A DNA stretch of 64,000 bases. Origin: Apostichopus japonicus. Taxonomy: Eukaryota; Echinodermata; Holothuroidea; Aspidochirotida; Stichopodidae. A program made the translations under genes and the position numbers. Numbering within the stretch: the first letter of the stretch is position 1; the number at the start of each line of letters is the position of its first letter. The stretch is taken from the NCBI RefSeq assembly GCF_037975245.1, contig NC_092577.1, forward strand, positions 35,332,898-35,396,897, given 5' to 3'. Under the pieces are notes generated by a model. It was not told where the DNA came from, searched no databases, and saw only the letters and a list, made by a program, of their open reading frames with translations. Below are positions 35,126-50,663 of this stretch, piece after piece.

Positions 35126-37698
35126 TTACTTAGTAACAACAATAACCTGCCACTCGGTGACTAGCAGTATTTGGTCGCCATTTTGGATGGCACCTTCCCG
35201 CATGTACGACAGCACTTCCTCGACAAAACTCGGTGGTCCTGATTCTTGTAGTTTGACGTTATTGATAAAATCCGCCAATAACACACCGTCCTGGTTCCCA
35301 GCTTCATAGCAACAAGTAATGTCGACCGTAGAATTTTCCGTGAAAGCTTCAAATTTTAATTGACATTTTTCTAATATCTTACGAATGGTCTCAGAGCTGA
35401 CCAATTGTTGAGCATCGCTTAGAAAACGTTTATGTTGACGAATGCCACCATCATTCTCTGAAAAACAGAATCGGGAATATTCTTTGCGTTAGTACAACTA
35501 TATAACCATTGTTAATATTCACAAAATTGACTTCTGCGGGATCCCATTCTGTGTGCTTATGGAAAACAATTCCGGCCTAAAAGGTTAGCGTACATAAGAG
35601 CGTGAGAAATTGGATGAGCGAAACTGTCACCTGAGAACTGAGGAGGGGAGGGGTGGGGTGGGGGGGGGGCAGAGACACACTCCTATTATGATATTATGAT
35701 AATGATATGGGTGAAGACACCGCCTTTGTCACCCCTTATCCTACTGTATATATCACTGCTCATCGTTCGGTATCTATGCTATGCTAGCTTTTTGTGTTAT
35801 GTACTGAGTATTAATTCAACCACCGAAACTTTGAAACAGTTTGCGGTGAATAAGCTAACCTGAAATTAAAACCAGCAATAGAATCCCTCCTTCGTCTAGG
35901 CAGCTAACTATATCCAAAATTGTGGCCTCTGGATCTTCGACGTAATACAAAGAATGAATAGCGCTGATGAAATGAAACTTCTTGACTTTGTTGGGCTGCT
36001 GACACTCTTTATAATATTCCTGCCACGTCTGCTGCCGCCAATTAAAATCGACATCACTACCGAAGCTTTTACTGTCCACCAACTTCTTATACTCAACGAT
36101 GTGGTCTGGATTTGGTTCTACGACTGTGTTGGATATCGAAGGGAATTTCTTCAACAGTTGAGCTATCATTTTAAAGTCCAAATCACCTGCAAGATAAAAC
36201 AGAAGGGTGATCGAAAGAATCGCTCTCATTAGACAATTGAGATTATGGAAAGCGGAGAAATAGGTGAGGAGGGGAAATCAAAGTAAGTTTAAAGGAGATA
36301 GTATGGAGTTGGAAGAGTTATGGAAAAGGGAGAAATAGGGAATAAATATGGAGATGTAGGGGAAACGGAACAAGTGTGGGAGAATCTATGTGAGATTGAT
36401 GAGACACGGAAGAAGTTTGGGAGATTTAAGGGAGAATGATGAAACACGGGAGAAGTGTGGGGGAATTAAGGGAGAGGTTATTTTATTTATTTTATTGTAC
36501 TTGTTAAATGTTTTTTTTTCTAACATTGACCAACAGTGCAGACCCTAAGACTTTATAGTAATAGCAACTTCTCTGCGAAATGACGGTCTATTCGCCGTTG
36601 GCCAAACAATTTGTACCAACGAAGTCTTCGGCCGCTTTGAGGACATCGTTTCAGTATGTTGTCGTGTTGGACGAATATATCCGTAACAGTGATAAAGGGC
36701 TTTGCAATCCGCGTTATAGTCATTTTCGACTTTGCAAAGTGTGTAAGAGAGACCCCAGTTTCCCTTTAGGGAAACCCCCCAACAAATTGCTGGGTTTCTT
36801 TTACTAGTCTTCAAGAAAGTATGCAGACAAACGATCATGAAAATGATAAATTAGATAGCATGGACGAGGGGAAATTATAGAGGGATGGGGGGGTGGCAAA
36901 CAGAGGAGGGGAAATTATTGAGGGATGGGTGAGGACTAAGGGAGATATAAGGAGCTGTAAAGGAGAAAGTATGGGAGCATAAAGGAAGAAAAAAGGGACG
37001 GAATAGGGAAAATTAAGGCCGAAAGGAAAATTATGGGAATTTAAGGGATATAAAAGAATTATGGGAGAAATGAAGAGAGTATTAAGGAAGACTAAAGAGA
37101 AAACTGAGGTTGCATTAACTGCGGTTGTAAAGAGAGTTATGAGAGAAATAAGTAATGGTTAAATGACATTTGAGGTGTAGTTACGGGAGGGTTAATTACA
37201 ACAGGTGTCACATTAGAATAGTATAATTTAGTTAATTTGAATTTTTATGACAGAAGAAGTCAATCTGTCAGCTGTTAATTTTAGAAAGTTTTTTCAAGTA
37301 ACTTTTACTTTAGTCAACCCTGGTTGTTGTTGTTGGAAAGTAAGATTCAGGGATGTAGGACAATTTACATAAGCCCTAATCCCTCCATTCACTACAACAG
37401 TACAGGGTAGCATAGCATAGCTAGTGCACACAAAGGAAACCTACCAGGGCAGGAAATAGTCAAGATGACAATGTATTGTATTGCCAAGTTATGCAAATTG
37501 ATGCACTAGTAGTTTATGCGTGACATCACATCCAGCCAGTGAAGTGAGTGTTGGATAAGATTTTTATTCACTCTCCAAAATACTCAGAATTCACTTTTTT
37601 TTTAGATAAATGTTAAATCAGAATTTCATGATGTAAAAGGGGGGAAAGCTCTTCAGACTAGAAGAGGTAATCTCATTCTTTTGTAGAGTAAAGAATAT

Positions 37699-37776
<78 letters not shown>

Positions 37777-38491
37777 GACTAAATTTATACGTACCAGTTT
37801 GCTCTCTCGCAATTGAAAAAGATCTAGGGGTATCAAAACTTTGGAAAGTCTTAAACTTTTCAGTAGTTAAGCTAAATCTAGCATATGTCATCCTCTGGTA
37901 AAGATTGCGCCAAAGCAATCCGTTATCTATAAGTATTCAGGAGTCATATGTGTTCTTAAGCAGTATTACAGAACGTTGTAACCTTTATTTTTCCATGTTC
38001 TCTTTTTTTTTTATTTTAAGGAGAAAGTTCCTCCTCAATAAATACATATTCACTTAAGAAGTTGAATTTATAAAACTTGTTCTGTATCATTAGTTGGTTG
38101 GAGTATTTCTTTTTAACATTGCATATTGATTTTGGATAGCCGCTAGGCGAATGTGTCGCATTGCCACTTGCATTCTTTTTGTGGGTGACAACAGGAGGAG
38201 GTATTGACAAAATGAGAAATGACTGAGAACAAAAGAAGATAGTGGGAGAATGGATACATCCTAACATGACTAACCTGTTCCACTTCCAAATCCCAGTATC
38301 TCAAGTTTCTTCTCTCGGTTGTGCTTACTAATCGGGATCTTTTCGACAACTGTCCGAGGGAATATTGTTTCAGCCCAAGTAGTTATCATCTGGTGCTCTG
38401 TGGAATGTCGAACGAAGACGTTGAAGGCCTTGGAATAATAGCTTGGATCATGTGAGATATCTTTCACCGAAATTTCAGACGATGACTCCAT
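35126..38491 (-). CDS. HNMT: Histamine N-methyltransferase-like enzyme, copy B2 (3 exons)
   Basis: Exons, read on the minus strand, are 38,491-38,275 (217 nt), 36,186-35,860 (327 nt) and 35,457-35,126 (332 nt): 291 codons, with the same splice sites and phases as copy B1. I see one amino-acid change in exon 1 (Ala to Thr after HQMI), no nucleotide difference in exon 2 and 13 nucleotide differences in exon 3. Seven or so of those change the protein (for example NGGV to NDGG, TETS to TENS, LATEW to LVTEW). Intron 1 is 2,088 bp instead of 1,107 because of a solo LTR insertion. The frame is intact and splice signals are kept, so both copies may be active and could differ in substrate handling through exon 3. 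Confidence 0.87.
37206..38190. mobile_element. Solo LTR in HNMT intron 1 (copy B2 only)
   Basis: 985 bp beginning TGTCACATTAG and ending GTGGGTGACA: the TG...CA ends and 6-bp inverted repeat TGTCAC/GTGACA of an LTR. The flanks are a perfect 5-bp duplication ACAGG (37,201-37,205 and 38,191-38,195). Copy B1 has the unoccupied site at 16,906-16,910. No internal retroelement genes are present, so it is a solo LTR, probably Gypsy-like (a guess from the termini). It contains a (TA)n tract at 37,701-37,773 and AATAAA motifs. Confidence 0.87.
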
Positions 38492-38809
38492 TCTGATACG
38501 TAATTATCCACTGAGTGGGAGACTGCTTTAGAAAATACCTGCATAATAGAAAGCAATGACACAATGATATGTATATCAGTTCATATATACCGGTATTTTG
38601 TTTATAAAATGAATAGTATATGTCACTTCTGTGCTATGATCGCTTCATCCCGACCAATTCATTCAGATCATGTGTAGAATCAGTAGGTATATAGCACAAT
38701 ACGGAAGTTTGGTGGCTAGGTCTCTTACTTACGTACACAGTTTGACTTGCAGCGTGTAATTCTACCCTAGACTATCACCTGTTTTGAATTTTTACTATGT
38801 TACATCTTT

Positions 38810-39325
38810 ATGCAAGTCATTGAACTTGCAAATGCCATGATTTTCTCCCATATGGATTATTGCAATGGTCTTTTTATCAACCTCCCGGCCTCCACACTTC
38901 ATCCTCTACAAAGGATCCCAAATTACACGGCTAAAATTATTCTCGGCAGATCAAAATATGACAGTGCCTCCGCAGCATTGAAGGAGCTGCATATCCTCCC
39001 CGTCAATGTCCGTGCCGAGTACAAGATCCTCCTCCTCGTTTATAAGTGTATACATAAATCAGCACCAGCTTATCTGTCCGAGTTGCTGGAAATTAAGACA
39101 CCTGGTCTTTCAACACGCTCGTCAAAGGGCATCCTTCTCAAGGTTCCTTTCTCAAGGCATCCGAACTGTTGCCTACTCTCCATTGCTTTGTGTTTACACT
39201 GTGTATTCATTTTACTGCAATGTTTTTGAAAATGTGTTTTCTTTTGTTATTAAGCGCTATGATCTTCTTTGGAATAGCGCTATATCAAGCATTGTATTTA
39301 TTATTTATCATTATTCCGGGATCTC
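38810..39325 (+). mobile_element. LINE-C/LINE-E remnant with two deletions
   Basis: Copy of 17,522-19,062 reduced by two internal losses. LINE-C is joined near 39,155 to a 30-bp scrap of LINE-E (CATCCGAACTGTTGCCTACT), which is joined to the LINE-E 3' UTR (TTGTGTTTACACTGTG onward). The 307-bp TIR element lies in the missing part. Confidence 0.85.
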
Positions 39326-39362
39326 GTGAAGTGAGTCGATGCACTGTATCACTGTATATATA

Positions 39363-40617
39363 CAGTGGCGTTGCTAGGATTTTTTGAGTGGGGAGGGCAT
39401 GGGGGGCTGTTCTTTCTTGTGGGGGGCCGGAGGTTACTATCTAAGCGGAGCGCCACCTTGATTGGCGCGGAGCGTACAGAGAAAATTTGAGATTTCAGCA
39501 CCCCTCAAATCGCAGGAGATGGCACCTGTGAGGCAAAATAGCAACCAAAAAGATGTGCAACTTTGGTGACAGAAATGCAAAAAAAGTTTTTTCTCTTTCA
39601 TGCTGACTGGCCTTGCCAACTCAGCCAGACTTTTAACTTGAGGGAAGTTGGCATCATTTGTCGTTTCAAGGTGTCAAGGCCTTTCTCCCAACTCAGACCC
39701 CTGTGGGCTACCGGTAGGTTTGCAGGATATGCCCACACGTGAACTTAAATAGCATTAGAGGAAGGGGATGGAAGACTAACACGCATCGATGTTTCGGTAA
39801 TGGTCCACATTGGTGGCTCGGTGCTAATTAGGCCATTTATTGGGTTTCTTGAGGCAGCTGTCATCAGAATCTGGGTTTTTGTGCCAATCGATGACCGATA
39901 ACATGTATTGGTATGTAAATTTCTTCTTCATATATCTAGCAACACTCTAAAAACAAATGAGTGGATTTCATTCCATTGGAGTGATCACTCGGCGCACTTC
40001 AAATTAAGAGTGAAATTTAACTCTATTGGAGTTAACCCTCACTCCTAATATGAGTGAATATAACTCTATTAGGAGTTAAGATTTACTCCAATGGAGTGGA
40101 AATTCACTATTATACCGGAATGTGCTCAGTGATCACTCCCATTAGGTGATTATGATCCCGACACCTCAGCCCTAGCCGGACTGTTGTTAATGTCCAGACT
40201 ACGGGGGCCAGTGCTGCCTGGAGCTTGTGCAGTTGTGGCCATCCGAACTCTCTGAGTACTCGGACTACCTCCTACCTAGCAAGCGGATTCAATTATTCCT
40301 GCCTAGAGAAGGAACCAACATGCTGTACATGGAGTTTGAATCTGACAAACAAGAAGGGTCATTATTCTCCAATATGGATATTGTAGTATTGTTAATAGAC
40401 TGATGAAACATTGAACTTGAGCTCATAACCATTGTATGTTAATTATCTAACAATTTTCAACTGTCAGATTTGATTAGCAGTGCCAAAACTATTTCCCAAT
40501 TGTGGGGCGCTGTTTTTTTTTACAACATTTTTTTTACCCCATTCCCAGTGGGGGGCAGTTGGGGGGGCAGCCGATTTCATGGGGGCCGGCCCCAGGCCCC
40601 CCGGTGCTACGCCAGTG
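39363..40617. mobile_element. 1.26-kb TIR element, copy B2
   Basis: Same element at the same site as 19,109-20,371. Left end CAGTGGCGTTGC, right end GCTACGCCAGTG, flanks TATATATA and TATATATT. Differences are mainly in poly-G length. It was in place before the B duplication. Confidence 0.88.
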
Positions 40618-41009
40618 TATATATTTGTATATATATGTCTGATGATCGCTCAACGCGTGAAACTCTGAGTTACAACTACTAGTGTTCCACTAGTCTCAAC
40701 TAGTCTCAACATATATTCCGCTCTGTCCACCGGACATAGAGCACTCTGCGCCAAGATAGACGCCAACCAACCAACTCTATATATTTATATATATATATAT
40801 GTTTATATATATATATATATATATTTGCAGAGTCTACATGTACTACGGAAGAAATTACAATAGAGAGACACCTTGGTATCGAAAATCTGAAACTTTAGAC
40901 CATTTGTATGAGACGATCATATTGTACACGTGCTTTCAAAGTGCATCTTCTCTTCACCTGTAAAATATGCGGACAGTTATAGCCGTTAGTTCTTAAACAT
41001 ATATATATA

Positions 41010-43769
<2,760 letters not shown>

Positions 43770-44424
43770 AGTTTGGTTTTTACCTAATTAACGGTTTCTC
43801 ACTTTTAATAGTTTTAGCGGTTGAAGTCATGAGAATCGAGTGTGCGCTGATATTTTCTACTTACCGGTGTCCCCGCTATAATGATTCGCCAGTCGTATGT
43901 AGGCTATATAGGCCTAGTACGTAATTCACGCGCAATTCGCCGTACCTGTGTTCCTGCCGGGGCCTGTCAAGTAAAAAACGTTTCGATATTTTTGGAGTAT
44001 CCTGTGTTATGTTCTCAGAAACAGCTCAACGATTCCCCAAACAGCCAAGGCCAATTATCGGACTAAGCGAAAACCTGTTACACCGTTTATGTCAAAATCT
44101 CTATTAAACATATACCAACATTCCTAAACTCAAATAAATTTAGTCTTTTAGTGAACATCGGTTTCTGTGGTTACTGGTAAAGTTGCTGGTATGTTCTGTG
44201 GTAGTGAGCCAGCGCTAATTAACAATGTTCTTTTTTGCATGTACTTCGCCCTTGAAAAATTTTGGTTATATTTTTCGGGCAAGTCGTTACAGCCCCCAAA
44301 TCCAATTGGGCTCCTACGCCTTTGACTACACACATAGACAGTTTTGAGGCTGTTCATTTTTGAACATGCATTTTCATGCTCACTGATATTATGTGATGTC
44401 TGCTCTTTGCTTTACAAATTCGAA

Positions 44425-44680
44425 CAGGCGTGTAGCGAGTAATTTGCCAACGGAAGGGCGAAGCCTGTAGGCAAACTATCTAAGCGAAGCGCCACCATGA
44501 GTTGGCGCGAAGCGTACAAGAAATTTTTGGCCGAAAAAGCCTCCCAGATCGCTGGAAATGACACTTCCCAGGCCTTGTAAGTTGCATCTAAGCATTGTCT
44601 ATTTTTAAATTACTAGCGATATCATAGAGAAAATTTGCTCGGGGGGGGGGCGGTCGCCCCTTCCCGATATGCGTCATGTT
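44425..44680. mobile_element. TIR element of the 307-bp family, copy B2
   Basis: Equivalent of 24,083-24,340, with CAGGCGTGTAGC at the left end and the hairpin core, and the same missing right end. Confidence 0.77.
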
Positions 44681-45098
44681 CCCCGACGATTCGGTCGAGT
44701 TCAAGACCAGCCACAGTTGAACAATTGTTCAAGGCGTCCACACACACACACGCGTTATGCTAGACCATATATAGTATATATATAGATACATTAGTGAGAG
44801 AGGAAAAATGGAAACGTCAACTAGAGCACCAATGGTGCAGAAGCTCATACCTTTTCGAGCTTAAAAATGTAGGGCCCATAAAACTTTATGGCCCACCAAA
44901 TTTCAGGCCATTTTTCAGATTCCACCAATTTTGGGCCCATGAGGGATACCCCCCCCCCTCCGTTAGCAGAATACTGGCCACACCACTGGCTATAATTCCT
45001 ATTTTCCCCCTTTAAATCCTGTTTTACCCACTCTCTCAAACAATACCACTGACCTACCCTATTAAACTTTCTCCCCTCTACCTGAGCAGACCTGAAGT

Positions 45099-47922
45099 AT
45101 GGAACGCGAAAAGGGCAACCGTATTTCGTTGCCTAAACTAAGTTTGTTTCGTTGCCTAAACTAAGTTTGTTGCTGTCTAAACTAAAGCTGTTGCTGCTAG
45201 TTTACCATGTTGCTGTTGTTCGTTGATGTCTAAACTTAACGTTGATGTCTAAAGTCACGTTGACGACTAAACGCGCCTTAATGTCTAAACTCACGTTGAT
45301 TTATAAACCTTACGGTTGATGTCTAAACTCACGTTGATGTCTAAAACTTTCGTTGCTAAGTTAACTTACGGTTGATGTCTAAACTCACGTTGATATCTAC
45401 ACTTTCGTTGCTATCTAAAGTTCCGTTGTGAACACATTGTGAACGAACATCATTCTTTCTTTTCCAAAAAATTATAACAATCAACCGCAAGTTGCTTCCG
45501 TGCAGTGCTAACAACATATCTATTACAGAGATTTTCATGCTAAATACAGCCAATGATGTTTTCTCAAATTTCCCGAGATTTGTTTGGTTAATAGTCCCTT
45601 ACCCATTGTCTGCAAACATGCTTGCATCTTCAGTGCTCAATGAACGCAAAGTATGATGGTTTAACTATGTAACGCGAAAGGGGGGGGGGGGGGTAATCGT
45701 TAATGTCATGCCGGATTTGTAGCAACAGCCATGTAAATATCCTTAACAACCTGATTTGTCGAACAAATCACGTTGTTAACGATATTTACATGATAGTTGA
45801 TACAACTCCGAGGACGTTATTTACATTTATATTGTTAATGTCATATTTGAATAATTGTTTTATCACAGAAAGTTATGAGTTGAGACAATCTATGAATTTT
45901 GCGGGAAGCTACCACAACATCTCTGATACTGAAAAGGACTTTAAATCTCACAGTATGTTATGTTCTCTCTCTCCCTTTTGAGAGTTGACAATGTAAAATG
46001 TGCATTTATACCACAGTTATTTCTTCGTTGCAAACTTGCGTAAAGTTTTGCGGTCCCTTTGACCACGTGCTTCAAGTCATGATTCTGGTGCAACACTAAT
46101 TCGTGTGCATAAACTACTGCAGTCATACATCGTCAAAAGTAGTCATTGAAGTTTCGACATTGCGTAAAAATGTTATTTAAATACTATAATTTTCGTGGAG
46201 TTGGTTGTTTCCAAATACTGAAAAGCATCCAGGGTAAATGTTGGATCAGTTGCTCTATGGTTGGATGTAGTCTGCGCTTCGTGAGTAACAAGAGGGGCAC
46301 AGTATTGAAGTACGTAGGCAATATGACTCACAGAACTAGTTTACTAAACCCGCCAAGCAAGTTCATTCGTAACACCAATCCAGTTCGGAGTTTCGATTTG
46401 CGAAAGGGATTGTGTTGTAAATGGAATATACACAAACCTCGCTCAGCATTGTTAAGAATTTTAGACAAAAAAACCCGCTAACATGTTATGCAAGAAACGA
46501 ATCATCCAAGATACACTCGAGTTTTGACTAGAGCTATGTGTTGTAGGTAAGGTGATATGATCTTTTATCCACAAATTTTCAGGATATGCGCATGTGCAGT
46601 TGAAACTCCGCAGTTTGAACAGGCCTAATGCAAATTGCGTGGAATTTAGCGAGATATGCACACTACATTTGCTGGGATATTTTAAGAGTTGGGGTAGCTG
46701 GTGAAATCGCTGCAGGTCAAAGCATCGAGGTACTATATACGGAGTTGGAGAGGAGGAAAGAATGGCAAGGCAGGCGAAATGAAGGTCGGACGGCCGCCTT
46801 TGTAAAACAGCGAAGCTAGGGCACTGGCCATATATATATATTGTGTAGAGCATTCACAAAGTACAGGCAGTGATAAGATCGCATCTTCTCAACTATAAAC
46901 GCTAGTAAAAGTATAGGTCATATAATAAACGCAATTGGTGTTCGATCGGGACGAAAACATGTGTCTTTAGTAATATTACTGTCATTCGTTTTACTTGATT
47001 GCCGACATTCACAACATATCCAGACATCATGTAATGGTTCAATAATTCAATTTTAAGTACAGTATTTTATGCTGGCATTTTGTCTCGACACTCGTTTTAC
47101 TTGATTACCGACATTCCCAGATTATCTCCACACATTGTTGGAGGGGCTCAATGAAATCAGTTTAAAAGTGCAGTATTTTTATGCTGGTACTTTGTCTAGA
47201 CACTCGACGTTGTACTTGATTTCCGACATTCACAGCGTATATGCATAGCCTATAAGTATAACATTATAACATTTTAAAAGTTGTTTACCGTGCAGCCTCC
47301 TATTCGTATGAGTTGTACTAACGCACATGTTATCTGATAGGCTGGCTGTGGGAGATACGGTAGCTTATAAAACAAGGTTTCCACAAGTTTGCGTTTGGTG
47401 ACTCCAAATGGACTTGGACCTCCAAGACCCCTATTGGTTTTGGTGCAGGTGTGTATAGTACAATAGACTGACCTGTGTTTATTTAATGTATCAAAATGGT
47501 GGTTCGGGCCATTTCTATAGTAACAGCTAGTTCTGCTTATACTAACACCTTTCTAGTGTACTGAAGTCATCGAAACCTCAATGCATTTTGCATTCTGGTT
47601 TACATTACGCGGTTGAGCAATTTTGAACAGCGCCGATAGCAACAACGTAAGTTTAGACAACGACGTATGTTTAGACAACGGAAGTTAAAATAACAACGTG
47701 AGTTTGAGCAACAACGTGGTAAAATAGCAGCAACAACTTTAGTTTAGACTGCAACAAACTTAGTTTAGACAACGAAATATGGTTTCCCTTTTCGCGTTCC
47801 ATAGTTAAAATAACAACGTGAGTTTGAGCAACAACGTGGTAAAACAGTAGCAACAACTTTAGTTTAGACTGCAACAAACTTAGTTTAGACAACGAAATAT
47901 GGTTGCCCTTTTCGCGGTCCAT
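45099..47922. mobile_element. Foldback-like element with long inverted ends, complete copy
   Basis: Left: ATGGAACGCGAAAAGGGCAA, then repeated CGTTGCCTAAACTAAGTTTG and 18-bp GTTGATGTCTAAACTCAC units (45,222-45,430). Right: the complement, ending TTGCCCTTTTCGCGGTCCAT, with the terminal 120 bp or so doubled. The inverted homology covers at least about 95 bp. A flanking TA is present on both sides, but no longer target duplication is evident. Echinoderm foldback (TU-type) transposons are known with inverted ends made of short tandem units, and this fits that plan. The interior carries only short unrecognised frames. Confidence 0.75.
47684..47922. repeat. Doubled terminus of the foldback-like element
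   Basis: Two tandem copies of about 120 bp, each from AGTTAAAATAACAACGTGAG to CCCTTTTCGCG(T/G)TCCAT, with a few substitutions. Confidence 0.88.
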
Positions 47923-50663
47923 ATCCGTCTTGCTTTGTCATTTTTGGTCACGCATTTGTCTACGAGGGCTTTCTGCTGTTTGTACCTATACAGTATACTT
48001 CTACACATACAGCAAGTAACAGTTTTACTTGGGTAAATCAATTGAAGTTAAACGTTCATCATGCCAGACAACACAGGCAAACTGACGTTACAAGGGCAGC
48101 CTGTTTGAAGTCCTTACTTTTCCTGAAGTATATATTAGAGATATGAAACTAAATAAACTAAATTTATATTTTATTCCATGTTTTCTCAGGGTTTTACACC
48201 CCCCCCCCCCACCCCCCTCCTCTCGCTAAGCTTTCGTAGACGAAGGATTGAATCTAAGGATATCTATAGTCATCTACACTACAGTTAGTCGCAAAGTGAT
48301 TCTCAAGTTGAGTGGGGTATGTCAATTGGAGAGGGCATGCAGCTGAGGGGTACAGGTGCTCGATACAATGTGTATGTTTTCAAGAGTTTCGTCCAAACGT
48401 TTCTCTTGGACGAAATCGCTGAAAGTCCTGTAGCCCTGTCGTCAAAACGTACGTGAATACGACACCGCTGCCGTCTCCCCACTGGCTGCTCCCCCTGTGT
48501 TGCTGATCGGGACGTCAGGTACTTACCCGTGGGGGAGGGGGTCGGGCGGAGAGAAGTAGGAATGGAGTGAAGGAGAGAGAAAGAAGCAGCTAACCATTCT
48601 CTGTGTATAGAATTTTGCTAAAAATAGCAGATGGGACAATTATTAAAAGCCTACTGTTCCTGTTGAGAGAACCAGTCACAATTTACACTGGATAGGCTCA
48701 TAACTACTATATCCTATTCTTTGATACCGCCCTTCCATTTAATATAACAAACAATGCCTCTGTCACTTCTGTGGCTTCCGGGAGGGGTGGGGAATAAGTA
48801 TGGCGCCAACAATTTTAAGAGCAATGAATTTAACTTTTATTAGCACAGTTTGACAAGTTCAAATAAAATTAGGTTGGCCTACAGGTATGTCAACATACAA
48901 TAGTCTAGTACTGTAGTACTAAATGAATTTAACAAGTTGGTCGCACAGTATAGGGGACACTTTCAACACCACTGCACACTGGTCTGAAGACTCCTTACAC
49001 CCCGCCACCCAAATCTCAACCATTTCTGAACCTCCAAATCTAACCAGGTATTCATTTTGAAAGAAAAACATATAACCTTAAGAGATATATTCTATGGTCT
49101 AAATATAGTCTATATGTATTATTCAATTCAAGCACCAGTACTTTCCACGTCCTTTACTTCTAATTATGTTTAAAAAATTCTTTAAATTGTTTCCTTTTAT
49201 TAGCACAGTATGACAAGTTCAAATAAAATTAGGTTGGCCTACAGGTATGTCAACATACAATAGTCAAGTACTGTAGTACTATGGTTAACGTTGATTAAAA
49301 CCGTTGATACTTTCATGTAATATATGGCTATGCAGGACGGATAACTTTGGATAACTTTGATACAATCAAAACGATAGGTGGAATTCCTTGCAATGTTATG
49401 CACTGTTCGTTATGCCATACGACCCGAATATTTAGGTCCATGTATAGGTCCATATATATTACCCCTCTCCTCAAATGAATCATATATGAAAGTCCTGCAG
49501 AACCAGTACGCCATAAGTGATTGAAAGAGGGCATTGACGTTTTGTCTTAACATGGGAAAACTCCAGGGTTTAAATGCGCAGCCGCATAAATTACACCACT
49601 TTTCTGTTCCCGTCATAACAATTTCAAGTACATCTTGGCGATGACTATAGTTATGAAATGTTTAGTTTTTTCCTGCAAACTTCTCAGCAATTGTTGGATA
49701 AAGAATTTACAGTTTGAATCTCTTATATATAGTAAAGAACATGTAAATCAGTCGTTATCGAGATATTGCAGGGCCATGCATATGCTGTATTGTGTCATGT
49801 ACCGACATATATAGACAGACACACACGCAGACAGTTATGCACCTATATATGGGTAAACTGATACAGACGGGATGTAGCTATTTCCTTCCTTGGTGACATC
49901 CTTTGTATTCACGATGAAAGGTGTACTCGGGACTTAAATCAACTTTTTGATACTATTATTAAGTCTGTCGAATAATGTCATCGTTTATTGACATATAAAA
50001 CGATACAGAGTATGTTAGTATATGTTACAACTTTTGTTGCCATAGTTACCAAGGTTGGCGAGTACATTGGAACGGAAACAGGCCAACTTGACAAAAGATG
50101 GTAGTTAAGGATCTCCAAGAGTGTTTTCTCAACAGTATAACAACTTAACATTCTTGCACTGCGTTCCCTTATGACCTTCTCTAAGGTCATAAACTACAAT
50201 TAAGAAGCCTGACACGCTCGTTTCCTCAAGATTTTCCATCTTTCAAATCTCGTCTGCTCGCCGGGAATTGATTCTTTACGTAGATTTTCTGAAACGAGAC
50301 GGAATATTTGCTTTACCTATAGTTTGTTCCAGCAAGGAATGCTTCTTGTTTGCTTCACTGTATAGTCACTTTAACAATGATCGTGTTTTTTCAGTAGCCA
50401 TCCACGACACTTTGAGAGGAAGGAACTCAACTCATTCGTTTGAATGCTCGGATATCCGATTACCCGACTTAAGGACGTTTGATAGCACATAATTCAATGT
50501 TTTCTGTGGGTTAAGGCACGGTTAGATGCACCCCCAACCACCCCACCAGCCCCCCCTCCCCAACAGCCACCACCTACAGAATCCCTGTATGGAGCATGCG
50601 CATTGTACTGTATACCTATATCAAATATCCATATTATATTTTTCCTTTTCTCTTTCTTTGTAG
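47923..50663. other. Unique noncoding stretch, probably intron of the FAM167-like gene
   Basis: No frame in it is recognisable. It holds a poly-C run at about 48,200, a pair of direct repeats (listed) and, at its right end, a strong polypyrimidine tract and acceptor TTCTTTGTAG at 50,654-50,663. Upstream exons of the plus-strand gene were not identified here. Confidence 0.5.
48835..49281. repeat. Pair of 87-bp direct repeats
   Basis: 48,835-48,921 and 49,195-49,281 differ at only two positions or so. Both include CAAATAAAATTAGGTTGGCC and end in the small palindrome TAGTAC-TGTA-GTACTA (or its variant). They enclose 273 bp of unrelated sequence. Confidence 0.88.
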
